NCBI GenBank assembly: GCA_019279435.1
Contig: JAAALK010000285.1
Coordinates: forward strand, 66,512,865-66,576,864
DNA from: Zizania palustris
Taxonomy: Eukaryota; Streptophyta; Magnoliopsida; Poales; Poaceae
Direction: 5' to 3'
DNA: 64,000 bases
Position 1 is the stretch's first letter, and the number at the start of each line of letters is the position of its first letter. A model generated the notes under the pieces. It made no database searches and had not been told where the DNA came from. It saw only the letters and a list, made by a program, of their open reading frames with translations. The position numbers were made by a program, and so were the translations under genes. This document shows, one piece after another, positions 20,641 through 31,391 of the stretch.

Positions 20641-23600
20641 CCCAACCAGGCGGTTCGTGCCCACGTCAACCACATCAGTGCAGAGGAAGCTCAGGAGGCT
20701 CCTGAAGTCATGCTCGGTACGTTTACTGTGAATTCCGTACCAGTCGTAATATTATTTGACTCTGGAGCAACACACTCCTTCGTCTCTGAAGATTTTGTGA
20801 AAACCAACGAACTGGACATACTCCCTCTACCCATCCCCATGGTGATTGCCACCGCCGGCAATAGTACCTTAGCCCGCTTATACAGCCCAAAGGTTCAGAT
20901 TGAGATTCAAGGAGTATTATTTTGGGCCGAGCCAGTCCTCATAAAATGCACCGGACTCGACCTCATCCTAGGGATGGATTGGTTGATGAAGCACAAGGGA
21001 GTGATCGACTGTGCCAACAAGTCCGTTACAGTGACCAACCCTGAAGGCGCAGCCGTCACTTTTCGAATGACCAGTCGCAAACCACTCGAAGCATCCCTTC
21101 GCTCGATAGCTCTTGAAGAAGTACCCATAGTCAAGGAGTTCGCGGACTTCTTCCCTGAAGACCTACCCGGAATGGCTTCCAAGCGGGACATCGAATTCAG
21201 AATCGAACTTGTCCCCGGGACCACTCCAATCTCCAAGCGCCCGTACCGGATGGCCGCTAATGAACTAGCCGAAGTCAAGAGCAACATCGAAGACCTAGAG
21301 TAGAAAGGGTACATTCGACCAAGTACCTCACCCTAGGGTGCACCGGTCATATTTGCCATGAAGAAGGACAAGACCAAGAGGATGTGCGTGGACTATAGAG
21401 CCTTGAACGACGTAACCATCAAGAACAAGTACCCATTGCCTCGGATCGACGACCTGTTCGATCAACTAAAAGGATCCTCAGTGTTTTCCAAGATTGACCT
21501 CAGGTCAGGTTATCACCAATTGAGGATTAGAGAAGAAGACATACCCAAGACTGCCTTCACCTCCCGCTATGGACTCTACGAGTATACAGTGATGTCGTTC
21601 GGACTCACGAATGCCCCAGCCTTTTTCATGAACATGATGAACAATGTATTCATGGAGTTCTTGGATAAGTTCATCGTGGTATTCATCGACGATATCCTCG
21701 TTTACTCCAAGACCACGGAAGAACATGAGACTCACCTCCGTATGACCCTCGGAAAGCTAAGGGAGCAGCAACTGTACGCCAAATACAGCAAATGCGAATT
21801 TTGGTCGTCTGAGGTGATGTTCCTCAGCCATGTCATATCTGCCGGAGGAATAGCAGTAGACCCAACCAACGTGGAAGCAGTAACCAACTGGCTGCAACCC
21901 ACGATCGTGACCGAGATCCAGAGCTTTCTCGGATTGGCCGGATACTACCGCCGGTTCATCGAGAATTTTTCAAAGATCGCCAAGCCTATGACCAGACTTC
22001 TACAGAAGGAAGTGAAATTTGAATGGACCCCTGATTGTGAGGAAAGCTTCCAGACTCTCAAGAAGAAACTAGTGTCAGCTCCTATTCTGACTCTGCCAGA
22101 CATCCGGAAAGACTTCCACGTCTACTGTGATGCCTCTCGTCAAGGATTGGGATGCGTCTTAATGCAAGAAGGGAAGGTGATATCCTACGCCTCCCAGCAA
22201 CTGAGACCGCATGAGCTGAACTACCCGACCCATGACCTGGAATTAGCAGCCGTGGTTCATGCCTTGAAGATATGGAGACATTACCTTGTAGGGAATCGGT
22301 GTGAGGTCTTCACCGACCACAAGAGCCTCAAGTACATATTCACCCAACCAGATCTGAATCTCAGGCAAAGGAGATGGTTGGAACTGATCAAGGATTACGA
22401 ATTGGGCATCCATTATCATCCAGGCAAGGCCAATGTGGTGGCAGACGCCCTTAGTCGAAAAGGGTATTGCAACGCCATCATGATCCAAGACCAGGCTCCT
22501 TTACTTTACAAGGAGATGGAAAGGCTGAATTTAGGGATCACCACCCGATCGTACCTCGCTGTCTTGTAGTCTCGGCCTGTCTTGATAGACCAGATCTGAG
22601 AAAAGCAGAAGGAAGACCCGAACATCTTGGAGATCCAGCAGAACATGAGAAAGGGTAAAGCCCCCGGATTTTTCGAGAACGAGCATGGTACCATCTGGTT
22701 CGGAAACCGGATATGCGTACCCGACCTACCTAAATTGAAGACTCTCATCCTTCAAGAGGCCCACGATACACTATACTCCATTCATCCCGGGAGTACAAAG
22801 ATGTATCAAGATCTGAAGGAAAAATATTGGTGGGTCAGCATGAAGAGGGAAATAGCTGAGTATGTGGCCAAGTGCGACACATGCCGGCGAGTCAAGGCAG
22901 AGCATCAAAGGCCTGCCGGTCTTCTCCAACCTCTCCAGGTCCCCGAATGGAAGTGGGAAGAGATAGGAATGGACTTCATCACGGGATTGCCCAGGACCCA
23001 AGCTGGTCATGATTCTATCTGGGTGATCGTTGACCGACTCACCAAAGTAGCTCACTTCGTTCCGGTCAAGACAACTTACACCGTCACCAAGTTGGCTGAG
23101 TTGTATATGACCCGGATCGTGTGCCTTCACGGAGTTCCTAAGAAGATTGTATCTGACCACGGGAGTCAGTTTACCTCCAAGTTCTGGAAGAACCTTCAAG
23201 AGGAACTCGGCACCCGGCTGAACTTTAGCACCGCCTATAATCCGCAGACCGACGGTCAAACCGAAAGGGTCAACCAGATATTGGAAGATATGCTTAGAGC
23301 TTGCGCTCTAGACTTTGGCAGAATGTGGGACAAGAACTTACCATATGCAGAGTTCTCCTACAACAACAACTATCAAGCCAGCCTACAAATGTCCCCGTTC
23401 GAAGCACTCTACGGACGTAAGTGCAGAACGCCGTTGCTCTGGGATCAACCCGGAGAGTCACAACTGTTTGGGACCGATCTATTAAGAGAAGCTGAAGAGA
23501 AGGTCAAGATCATAAGGGACCGGTTAAAGATAGCCCAATCCCGACAGAAGAGCTATGCCGACAACCGTCGGAGAGACCTAGCCTTTGAGGAGGGCGATTA

Positions 23601-24009
23601 TGTCTATCTCCGAGTCACTCCCCTCCGTGGCACTCAAAGGTTCAACATGAAAGGCAAGCTAGCACCCCGCTACGTCGGACCTTTTCAGATCCTCTGATGA
23701 CAAGGAGAAGTGGCATATCAACTTGAGCTGCCTCCATCATTGGCAGGAGTTCATGATGTTTTCCATGTCTCTCAGTTGAAGAAGTGCCTTCGCGTACCCA
23801 CCGAGCAAGCCGATCTTCAACAGCTCAATGTCCAGGAAGACTTGACCTACATAGAGAAACCCGTAAAGATCTTGGAAACCAAGGAAAGGGTAACCAGAAG
23901 TCATGTAGTTCGCTTCTGCAAGGTTCAGTGGAACAACCATCCCGCCGAAGAAGCGACTTGGGAAAAGGAAGACGAACTAAAAGCCCAATACCCCGAGTTA
24001 TTCGAGTAA
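20641..24009 (+). pseudogene. pol: Tek-1 pol: protease, RT, RNase H, integrase, chromodomain-like tail; broken
   Basis: The aspartic protease is marked by DSGATHSF near 20759. RT has the FIDD box at 21682-21693. RNase H follows, with YCDASRQGLG near 22123 and FTDHKSLKY near 22310. Integrase has its HHCC zinc region (about 22755-22900), with the core near 22970-23290 (GMDFITG, SDHGSQF). The last 100 codons resemble a chromodomain (VQWNNHPAEEATWE near 23925), a module that in this lineage guides insertion to particular chromatin. All parts share one frame, broken by stops at 21301 (from CAG), 21334 (from TGG), 22567, 22597 and a double TGA at 23695-23700. Each stop is a sense codon in Tek-2. 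It ends at TAA 24007-24009. Confidence 0.88.
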
Positions 24010-24039
24010 CGTTCCAATCTCGAGGATGAGATTCTTTGT

Positions 24040-24053
24040 AAGGGGGATAGGTT
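24040..24053 (+). other. Polypurine tract of Tek-1
   Basis: AAGGGGGATAGGTT abuts the TGTAACACC start of the 3' LTR. The same tract precedes the Tek-2 3' LTR. Confidence 0.8.
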
Positions 24054-25133
24054 TGTAACACCCCAAATTTTTCAAACAATAAAAATATTATTTAATTCAA
24101 TTTCCTGGATTTTATATTTCTAAAAATAACTTCAATACCCTTTTATACCCTTTTGAACTACATCATAGAGTTAATGACCAAACCAGGAGCTGAAAATTTT
24201 TGTATAAACTCCCAAGGCCAAAACATATTTTTGAGAATTTTTACAAATTTTTATCCACTCTGGAAATACCCAAAAATATTTAATCCATTTTCTGCAATTA
24301 TTTTAAATCTGAAAACCTTGGAAACAGTAATGGGCTTCTCCCCTCCCTTTCTCCCTCAACCGGCCGGCCCAGCCCGCTACCCCGCTCGCCTTAGGCTGAC
24401 AGCCTGGTCCCACCTGTCGGCGCCGAATGCCTCCCCTCGCGCGCGCGCCCGACGCCTCAGCCCCACCCGTCAGCCGCCTCCCTCACTCATTCGCGCTCAC
24501 TGGCAGGTGGCCCCCACCTGTCGGATCCGTCGTCCCCGCGAGATCCGCCCCAAATCCCCCCCCTCACCGGCCGAAGCCCTAATCTCGCCTCGGATCCGCC
24601 CCCGTCGACCCCCTCCCTTTAATCCATCGCCGGTAATGAATTCCCCTCAACGCGCCGACCGTTTCCCCCTATTGAACTCGGCCGATTCGCGTCCAGGTTC
24701 GATGAACCGCGTTCAACCCGAGCTCACCGGCGTCAAAACGCATTTATCCCCGGCCACCGTCAATTGCGCCCTCCCTACCCCCACTGGTACCCCTATTTAA
24801 ACCACTGCCCTCCACCGCATTCGGTTCACGCGTCCATTAGCACTCAGACCAAGCAGAGCACCCGCACTTCGCCTTTTAGCGCATTCCTCCTGTTTCGCCT
24901 CCGGCCACCTCTCGCCGTCGCCTCGGACCGCCTCTGTCCGCGCCTCCGCCACCAACGTGACCGCAATGACGTCCCCGACCTCGGCCACCCCTCCATCGAT
25001 GCCGGACCCCGCCGGATCGCCGTCGCCGCCAAGGAACCGAACACCTTCGTCGCCCCCGCTCGTCGCCGGCCTCACTCCGTCGACTGCTCGCCGCCGCAAG
25101 GGTACCCTCGTGATCCCCATAGCCCCCTCTTTC
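24054..25133 (+). repeat. Tek-1 3' LTR, truncated to its first 1080 bp
   Basis: It matches 15046-16117 closely, with a small duplication of ACCCTTTTAT near 24135, and stops at CCCCCTCTTTC. The remaining ~2.3 kb of the LTR is absent. The next bases belong to the Sire-2 LTR on the other strand. Confidence 0.88.
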
Positions 25134-26998
25134 AAGGGTAAAATGAGGAGTCTTACTGTTCAAGGTTGTCTCCTGTTAGATACTTGTTGAAACATGTGAA
25201 CGTGCGAAGCCTAAATTTGTTGAAGTCCGTGCAGTAGTTCAGCGAAGTGTGTAACTATCGGAGCCTGCTTCAAAAATATCGTACCGAAGCCGAGGACTGA
25301 TGAAAAACTCCGAACCACACCCTTTAGAAAAGCAAACAACTGTAGTGGGGCCCACACAACAAGACTGGCACCAGGAAAAAAGAAACACTCAGCAGCACAC
25401 TTCGAGCGAAACCAACAGTCTAGAGAAGTTGGGACTTCGAAGCCTTTAACGCAACTCAGATCGAAGTCTGTCCGTGCTTGAGTCAAAAAGAACTTCGGCT
25501 TCGAAGCACCCCAATCGAGCCGAAGAATGAACAGACTTTGAAACAACCAAACTCAGAACCAAAGTCCTCTGACCGAAGCCAGACAGTATCGAAGAATCCT
25601 AATTAACGAAGCTTTGCAAACATGTTTGCAGCACACTTCGAAACATACTCTGAACCCAGCCAATACTTCGAAAATAGACTTCGAATGACGAAGTTTACCA
25701 GAAACCGGATAACACAAACGAAGCCGTGCAAGACCTTCGGATTAATACTGAGCGTGAAACAACGTGCAACAAAACTGTTGCAGCTACAACAAAACATGTA
25801 AAACAGGAGCTAGATGATGAAGCTATGCACAAGGCTGCACAAACGATTTGACAAAACATCTGCTGAAACAGCAGGAACGATCTATGAGGCTAGCTACTGT
25901 CAGGAAAAATTGACTAGCCGGATTGTGCACCTACTACAAAATCCTGCAGCTATAAGAAACTAGGAGCTAGTGCACGAAAGCTATGAGACAAAATCTGCTG
26001 CTCTATGCCATAGGCACTAGAGGCTAGATGGCTATCCTGCTGCTTTCCCAAGCAAACAAATGAACAAAAAAGCTAAACAACTACGCAAACAGAAACAGTG
26101 CCAAGAATAAATTTCACACAATGCACAGAGTATAGAAAAAACACAAGCTAAACCATCGCGCACACAGATGATCTCTATAGTCACGCAAAACGAGGCACCG
26201 ATTAAAAAATACACTGCGAAACCTGATGACTATGAAACAGAGACTAAAACCTGGAATGCGATCTCCTAGCGTGTGCTTGATGAAACAGCGGTGGCGGTGA
26301 GGAAAGACACCAGGGGAAGGATGAACAAAAAGTGACCCAATCTTTTTATATTAGGAAAGTGATTTCAGAAAGGGTATCCCTAACCCTAGGGATTGGGGCC
26401 CTATTTATAGGCAGCCCAATAGCCTAGGAAAAATACCAAAAGACCCTTAGGGTTTTACAGACGCTGAAATAAAATGGAAAAGACCAAAATGCCCTTAGGA
26501 TAGTTTTACAGACTCGACTGACTGACTGTGGGCCTAAGGACAAAATAGTAAACTCCTAATTACAAAAGACTTATCCTGAAGTGGAGCTTTCGTAGCGACT
26601 ATGGCTTCGCCTCAAAACGGTCAGATCAGAGATCAGCGATCGTCAGTTTTGCGCCGAAACTGACAAAGCGTCCACCGACTTTGCATTAGGTACTCGGATT
26701 GGGCCGGCCCGATTCCGCAGCTCTCTCAGCCCGGCAATCGCTCGCCGCCCGTGTACTTGAGTCAATCCTAGTCAACAGCCCAGTGCATCCTCTGCTGCTC
26801 CTAGCCCATGTACCCGGATTGGGCCAGCCTGACTTCGCGGCCCCTCTGCCCGACAGTCGCTCGCTGCCCATGTACCTGAGTCACAAGCGGCCTAGACACA
26901 GGAGGTTTTCTCCTCTCTTTGTGTCCTCTTGACTTCCGTTGACAATGACTCATCACATCTGGAGCCATGAGGCCCATACTCTTCAGCATGGCTCCTCA
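25134..26998 (-). repeat. Sire-2 5' LTR, lacking its last ~170 bp
   Basis: It matches the Sire-3 LTR from about 31572 to 33310 and ends on the plus strand in GGCTCCTCA at 26998. The terminal block that would carry the GGTCGC...ACA end and the adjacent PBS are missing at the junction with Tek-1. Many CTTCGAAG / GAAGCC motifs fill 25205-25750. In 26690-26880 a ~120 bp unit (GGATTGGGCC... to ...CCTGAGTCA) occurs twice in tandem, as in the other LTRs of this family. Confidence 0.82.
26401..26410 (-). promoter_or_regulatory. TATA box of the Sire-2 5' LTR
   Basis: The minus strand reads CTATAAATAG. It has the same position and context as the boxes in the Sire-3 LTRs (32739-32748 and 54699-54708). 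Confidence 0.6.
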
Positions 26999-27402
26999 AA
27001 GGGAGAACATACTCCGGCCTTGTATAAAATACCGTTGATAATATGATAGTTCTGAACCCTTAATTGTAATGTTGATATCTTTGGGACTTCGGGCAAATTG
27101 GCTTCGTCTTGCAATAAATCCATAATTGGGCTCCACCAATCGGTGCTTGGTATGCAAAGTGCCTCAGCAGGAGGGAGTTGTGGCACTAAAGGGGAGGCAG
27201 GTTCTTCATAAAAAGCCCCATCCGGGGTGTCTAGGACTCTGGCTGCAGCTTTGGCCAAGACGTCTGCTCTCAAGTTATCGGCTCATGGGATGCTCCGGAT
27301 AGAAATCCATTTAAATGCTGCTTCGGTCTTGCATATTTCTCCCAAATATTTAGCATGTTGTGTATGCGCCCTACTACAATCTGAGAGACTGTTTTTATAA
27401 CA
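26999..27402 (-). pseudogene. pol: TatM fragment: end of second RNase H and start of integrase region
   Basis: The minus-strand translation from 27402 leftward matches the end of the RNase H-like domain of TatP (compare TDSQIVAGHV with its counterpart here near 27370). It continues into the ADVLAKAAA tail and a linker leading to integrase (NYHIINGILYK near 27030). A TAA lies between the two open frames near 27268. It is bounded by Sire-2 on the left and the solo LTR on the right. The rest of integrase lies beyond Sire-2, outside the window. Confidence 0.8.
27398..27402. repeat. Target-site duplication of the solo LTR (TAACA)
   Basis: TAACA at 27398-27402 is repeated exactly at 30438-30442. 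Joining the flanks restores continuous TatM RNase H sequence. Confidence 0.85.
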
Positions 27403-30400
27403 TGTGGGATCGGATTGGCGACTAGAGGGGGGTGAATAGGCGTCTCAACAATTTTTTGCAAATAGATGGCCTGTTCAGAACACCCAATACACCTCTAAAC
27501 ACTACAGAAGCACAATTAAGATCAACAGTATAAACTCAGAACATAATTCAACTTCAGATAAAAGTTTAGGTCCAAATCGGAGTATGGTGTACCGAAGTTC
27601 TTTGTCGACAAATGGTCTACCAAAAATTCAGATCTATTTCGGAGCTTGATTTGCCCACTAGAGTGTATCAGTATTTGAAGTATCGATAGGATTCAGAGAA
27701 ATCCAGAATTGAATTAAGAAATTAACTTAAGCTATTTGAAAAGCTCAGAACTGAAATATTCACTTAATGTTAAAGGTTCTGAATGAATATCAGTAACAAT
27801 GATTCTTAAAAAGATTTATCTAGATTGCTTTTGATGAATCACCAAACAGTCTTGCAACAGGAACAACTACTTTTAGCAAACACTTTTTGTCATGTTCAGT
27901 TTTCAGATTTAAACATGGATCTTACACCGAGTAAAACTGGTCAAGGCAATTTGAAACTTGATCAAGCGTGATTGCAAACAACCCCCACCAGCTATAAACA
28001 GTTCAGCTTAATCAGATTAGGATAAGCAACATTACTGAAGTGATCAGTAGTCAGGATTGTTCATATACTACCAAGCAGAACAGTGAAGTAACACAAAACA
28101 TGACAAATACAACAAAGGTTGAATATTCTGAATGGAACTGAAATCTGTGAAGAAGACTGAAGATGATTCAGATTTTGTGTTACTGTTTCATTTCAACCAC
28201 AAACAGCTCAAAAATACAAAGTTATCATGACTTGTGCTGAAACTTTTAATTACACAACTCAGAGCTATTCTCAAGATACCAATTCTAACCACAATCACAA
28301 TTGCAATAGGAATACTTTCAGTTTCAATGAAGTTTGAATTGAAAATTTTAGAAACTAAAAAGTTTCAGACTGCACAGAGTTGTTTCAGACAAGAACCAGT
28401 GCAGAACTTCATTCAAATAAATCAGTTAAGCAATACTGAAAAGAGTTTCAGCACACACTAACAACAATACTCAGTTTTTAAATGTTGCACAGTAATTACA
28501 AGGTTACCAATGTTTAATCAGATTGAAGGTTTAACAAAAATTACTGCAGTAACTCACACACTGTAAAGCAATTTTTATATCAACAGATTTGCAATGACAT
28601 CAGCCTTGAAGTGGTTAGCAGACCAGACTTTACACAAAATAGACACAAGTACAATGATGTAATCACTGGTCGGATGTAGTAGAGACAGGACAAAGTAAAC
28701 TCTGTATATTCTGCTCAACTGAAACTGATTAACTAGAACAAAAAGAACAAGTCTCCAAAACAGACACTAATCCTGGATTTCAGAGTGATCAACAAGGAAA
28801 AGAAACAATCTGCAGGTATGTTTCATGAAGAATTAGTTCTACTGAAAATTTGATGACATTAGCTTTTCACATAATTTTATGTTCATAGTCTAGCAATGAC
28901 AGCAGAACTGAGAGAAGCAAGAAGTGCCCATACTCTGAAATAACATCACAAAGATAGAACTAATTCACAGTAATTTAGAGCAGCCAAACCATCAACACTT
29001 CTCAAGGATACAAGAAAAACCTTGTTCACTTGATGGATTGCTACAAAAATTGTGTTGGCAATGCTGTAACACTTCAAAAACAGAAGCAAAACACAAACTG
29101 AAAAACACCCCAAGTCTGGACAGAATAATGGTTCTCAAGAACAGAAATGATCTTTTGCACTGGGTTTCTCTCACCAAACTGAGTATCAAGTGAAACAACA
29201 TCAAATCTGATGAAATGTTCTCTTGATGGCGCTAAAGCATTTCAGAAGAACCAGACCGAAAAACAACCCAGATGAACACCAGCCATCAGCAAAGAAAACA
29301 GTGGCGAAAATAGCAAGTTAGTGAATAGTAAGTACCTTGACTGGATGAGCTCTCAAAAAATGATCCTCAACTCAAAAGTACGAACATGATTTCTTAGTCA
29401 CAAACAAATTCATAGCAACTCTGTCCTCAGATCAGAACCAAAAGAACAGATCAAATAAAAATAGGACAGCAGACAAAAGGAATAGTCCTGGACGATGAAC
29501 ATTAAAAGGATTCAACTGATTGATTGCAATATAGAAAAACTTACTAGATTAATCATGCAGTAAATGTAAAGCTGAACAGCATATAAACTGAAGGAAATTT
29601 CTGGTTTGATTAAAAGTGGGCAGCGCTAACCCTTAGGCACGGGGACCTTTATATAGGCTCACCTACTAAAGTAATCCCCAAAATGTCATTAGGGTTAAAG
29701 TTGATAGTATTTACCTAAATGCCATGGTGTATTTTCAGAATTAATAATTCTAAAAAATACACTAATGTTTACTCTAATTTATTACAACATAGACCCTATT
29801 CTTTTAATATAATTTTAGAATTTGACAATTCCGAAAAATACTAAAAGATTACACTTAATCTAAATTATTAAACGAAAATAAACTCCTATTTATTAGAATT
29901 TAAAAACATTTAGAGATGAGAAAATTTTCAGCAAAAACCGACAAAGCCTCCTCGATCGTCGACATGTGACGCCAATCCGCGAACTCGACCGCCAGCAAGT
30001 CTCTCCCGCTCTCGATCCCCTCGAGCCGCCTGATCACTTGCACTGCCTACCTTTCGCTGACTTAACCGTCACGCTGTCTCGACCGTCACGCTGTCTCGAC
30101 CATCCGTCCGTCTATGTCTTGCTCTATCTCCTCGTGCACTCCTGAGATCATCTCCAACTTCACCCGGCATCCTTGATCCTCTAGCATCAAGCTCACCGTT
30201 TGACCCTTGATCACCCGCCATTGACAATTGGTTAGTATCTCCACCCTGCACACCTGAGACAAGCACAAACACGAAACACGATGCACACCGATCCCCTCGG
30301 CATCTACTCCCCATATCCACACATCGATCCCATGGATGCAATCAAGCCATCACTCACTCATCTCACCAGATCGTTCAACCTTGTCAATCACTCATCATAC

Positions 30401-30437
30401 AGACACAAACCACAATGCGACCTCACTTGGTTTCACA
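27403..30437 (-). repeat. Solo LTR (3035 bp) of a Sirevirus-like Copia element
   Basis: On the minus strand it starts TGTGAAACCAAG and ends in a block like CATTCACCCCCCTCTGGTCGCC followed by CCGATCCCACA, which is the Sirevirus LTR end seen elsewhere here. It has TG...CA ends and perfect 5 bp duplications, and no PBS, polypurine tract or coding domain, so it is a solo LTR left by LTR-LTR recombination. It is AT-rich, with many CAGAACTGAA-like words, and unlike the other LTRs outside its ends. A 17 bp unit (ACCGTCACGCTGTCTCG) is doubled near 30066-30099. I find no gene inside; the short open frames look random. Confidence 0.85.
29647..29657 (-). promoter_or_regulatory. TATA box of the solo LTR
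   Basis: The minus strand reads CCTATATAAAG in a CCTAAGGG context similar to the other Sirevirus LTR promoters. Confidence 0.55.
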
Positions 30438-31391
30438 TAACAACTCTTGCGGCACCAAGTGCGCACGCCTTGCGAAGCCCAAGCAGGATCCCTTCGTACT
30501 CCGCAATATTATTGGTGGACTTAAAGTTGAGCCTTGTGGAGTACATTGCTTTTTGCCCTGAAGGCGAAATTATGACTGCTTTGGCGCCTACTCCGAATGC
30601 TTGAAAAGCTCCATCAGAGTATATGGTCCATACACCTTAATTTGATTCTTTCGAAGCCCATACTGAATATTGAGTCCAGTCCGCTACAAAATCAGCCACC
30701 AAATATGACTTGATGGTTGTTCTTGCTACGAAGGAAATACCAAAGGGGGCTAGCTCAACAGCGCATTTTCCAATTCTCCTCGTATAATCTTTTCTTTGGA
30801 GCATATCCCCAAGAGGGTAAGAAGTTGGTACAATTACATTATGTGCCAAAAAATATTGTCGTAATTTCCTCGAAGTCATTACCAGGGCATGGGTAAATTT
30901 CTCGAGCTCGGAGTACCGAGTTTTGGCTCCGGATAAAGCTTCCGATACAAAGTATATCGGATTTTGTACCAACTTCCCGTTGAAATCCACTTCTCGAACA
31001 AGGACTGCACTGACAGCAGAGCATGTGGCTGCAAGATAGAAAAGAAGAGTTTCATCTACGAGGGGCACTGTGATTGTTGTAAGATTGCCAAGATAGTCCT
31101 TGATTTCATTAAAGCTCTTTTGGCACTCTGGTGTCTAGGAAAAATCTTCAAACCCCTACAAAGCTTTGAATATTGGGAGGCTCCGCTCTGTAGACCACGC
31201 TAAAAATCTACTAAGGGCCGCAAGGCATTCAACGACCTTTTGAACTTTTTTCAAATTTTCTGGCGGAGCCATCCTTTGCAATGCACTTATTTGTGTTGGG
31301 CTTGCTTCGATACCTCTGATCGAAACTAAGTACCCTAATAATTTTCCAGCTTTAGCCCCGAAGATACATTTCTTGGGGTTGAGGTGAACTC
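30438..31391 (-). pseudogene. pol: TatM fragment: end of RT, RNase H and start of second RNase H-like domain
   Basis: Read leftward, it covers the end of RT (ITALQKMAPP-like region near 31270) and the first RNase H (open from 31068: LVDETLLFYLAAT, FVSEALSGAKTRYSELEK). The later RNase H-like domain ends in GLRKA..ALGA near 30465, exactly where the solo LTR begins. Degenerate codons break the frame near 31080-31390 and after 30640. Its TatP counterpart at 61780-62690 is collinear. Confidence 0.83.
31387..31391. repeat. Target-site duplication of Sire-3 (AACTC)
   Basis: AACTC at 31387-31391 is repeated exactly at 55271-55275, 24 kb apart. This proves that everything between entered as Sire-3 or as later insertions into it. 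Confidence 0.9.

Larger units (their letters stand above)
15046..25133 (+). mobile_element. Tek-1: Tekay-type chromovirus (Gypsy), 3' LTR truncated
   Basis: The order is 5' LTR, PBS, ORF0, gag, protease, RT, RNase H, integrase, chromodomain-like tail, polypurine tract and 3' LTR. RT before integrase marks Gypsy. The chromodomain-like pol end and the long LTR starting TGTAACACCCC fit the Tekay/Del lineage. It is inserted in the Sire-2 integrase gene on the opposite strand. Only 1080 bp of the 3' LTR remain before an abrupt switch to a Sirevirus LTR, so the right target duplication is gone. Confidence 0.9.
1..26998 (-). mobile_element. Sire-2: Sirevirus-type Copia retrotransposon, minus strand, left end outside window
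   Basis: The parts in minus-strand order are a 5' LTR fragment (25134-26998), pol (12343-15045), 3' noncoding DNA (11210-12342 and 182-437) and the start of the 3' LTR (1-181). The two LTR pieces resemble each other more closely than either resembles the Sire-3 LTR, so they pair. Tek-1 sits in the integrase gene and Sire-1 in the 3' noncoding region. The gag, protease and early integrase parts are missing, apparently lost in a deletion at the Tek-1/LTR junction near 25133. Sire-2 itself sits in TatM, whose coding resumes at 26999. The assignment rests on pol order (integrase before RT), the LTR ends and similarity to Sire-3. Confidence 0.85.

Noticed and set aside
24014..25133. Possible second independent Tekay insertion at the truncated LTR
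   Set aside because: The sequence directly follows the Tek-1 polypurine tract and continues the same element, so it is the Tek-1 3' LTR.
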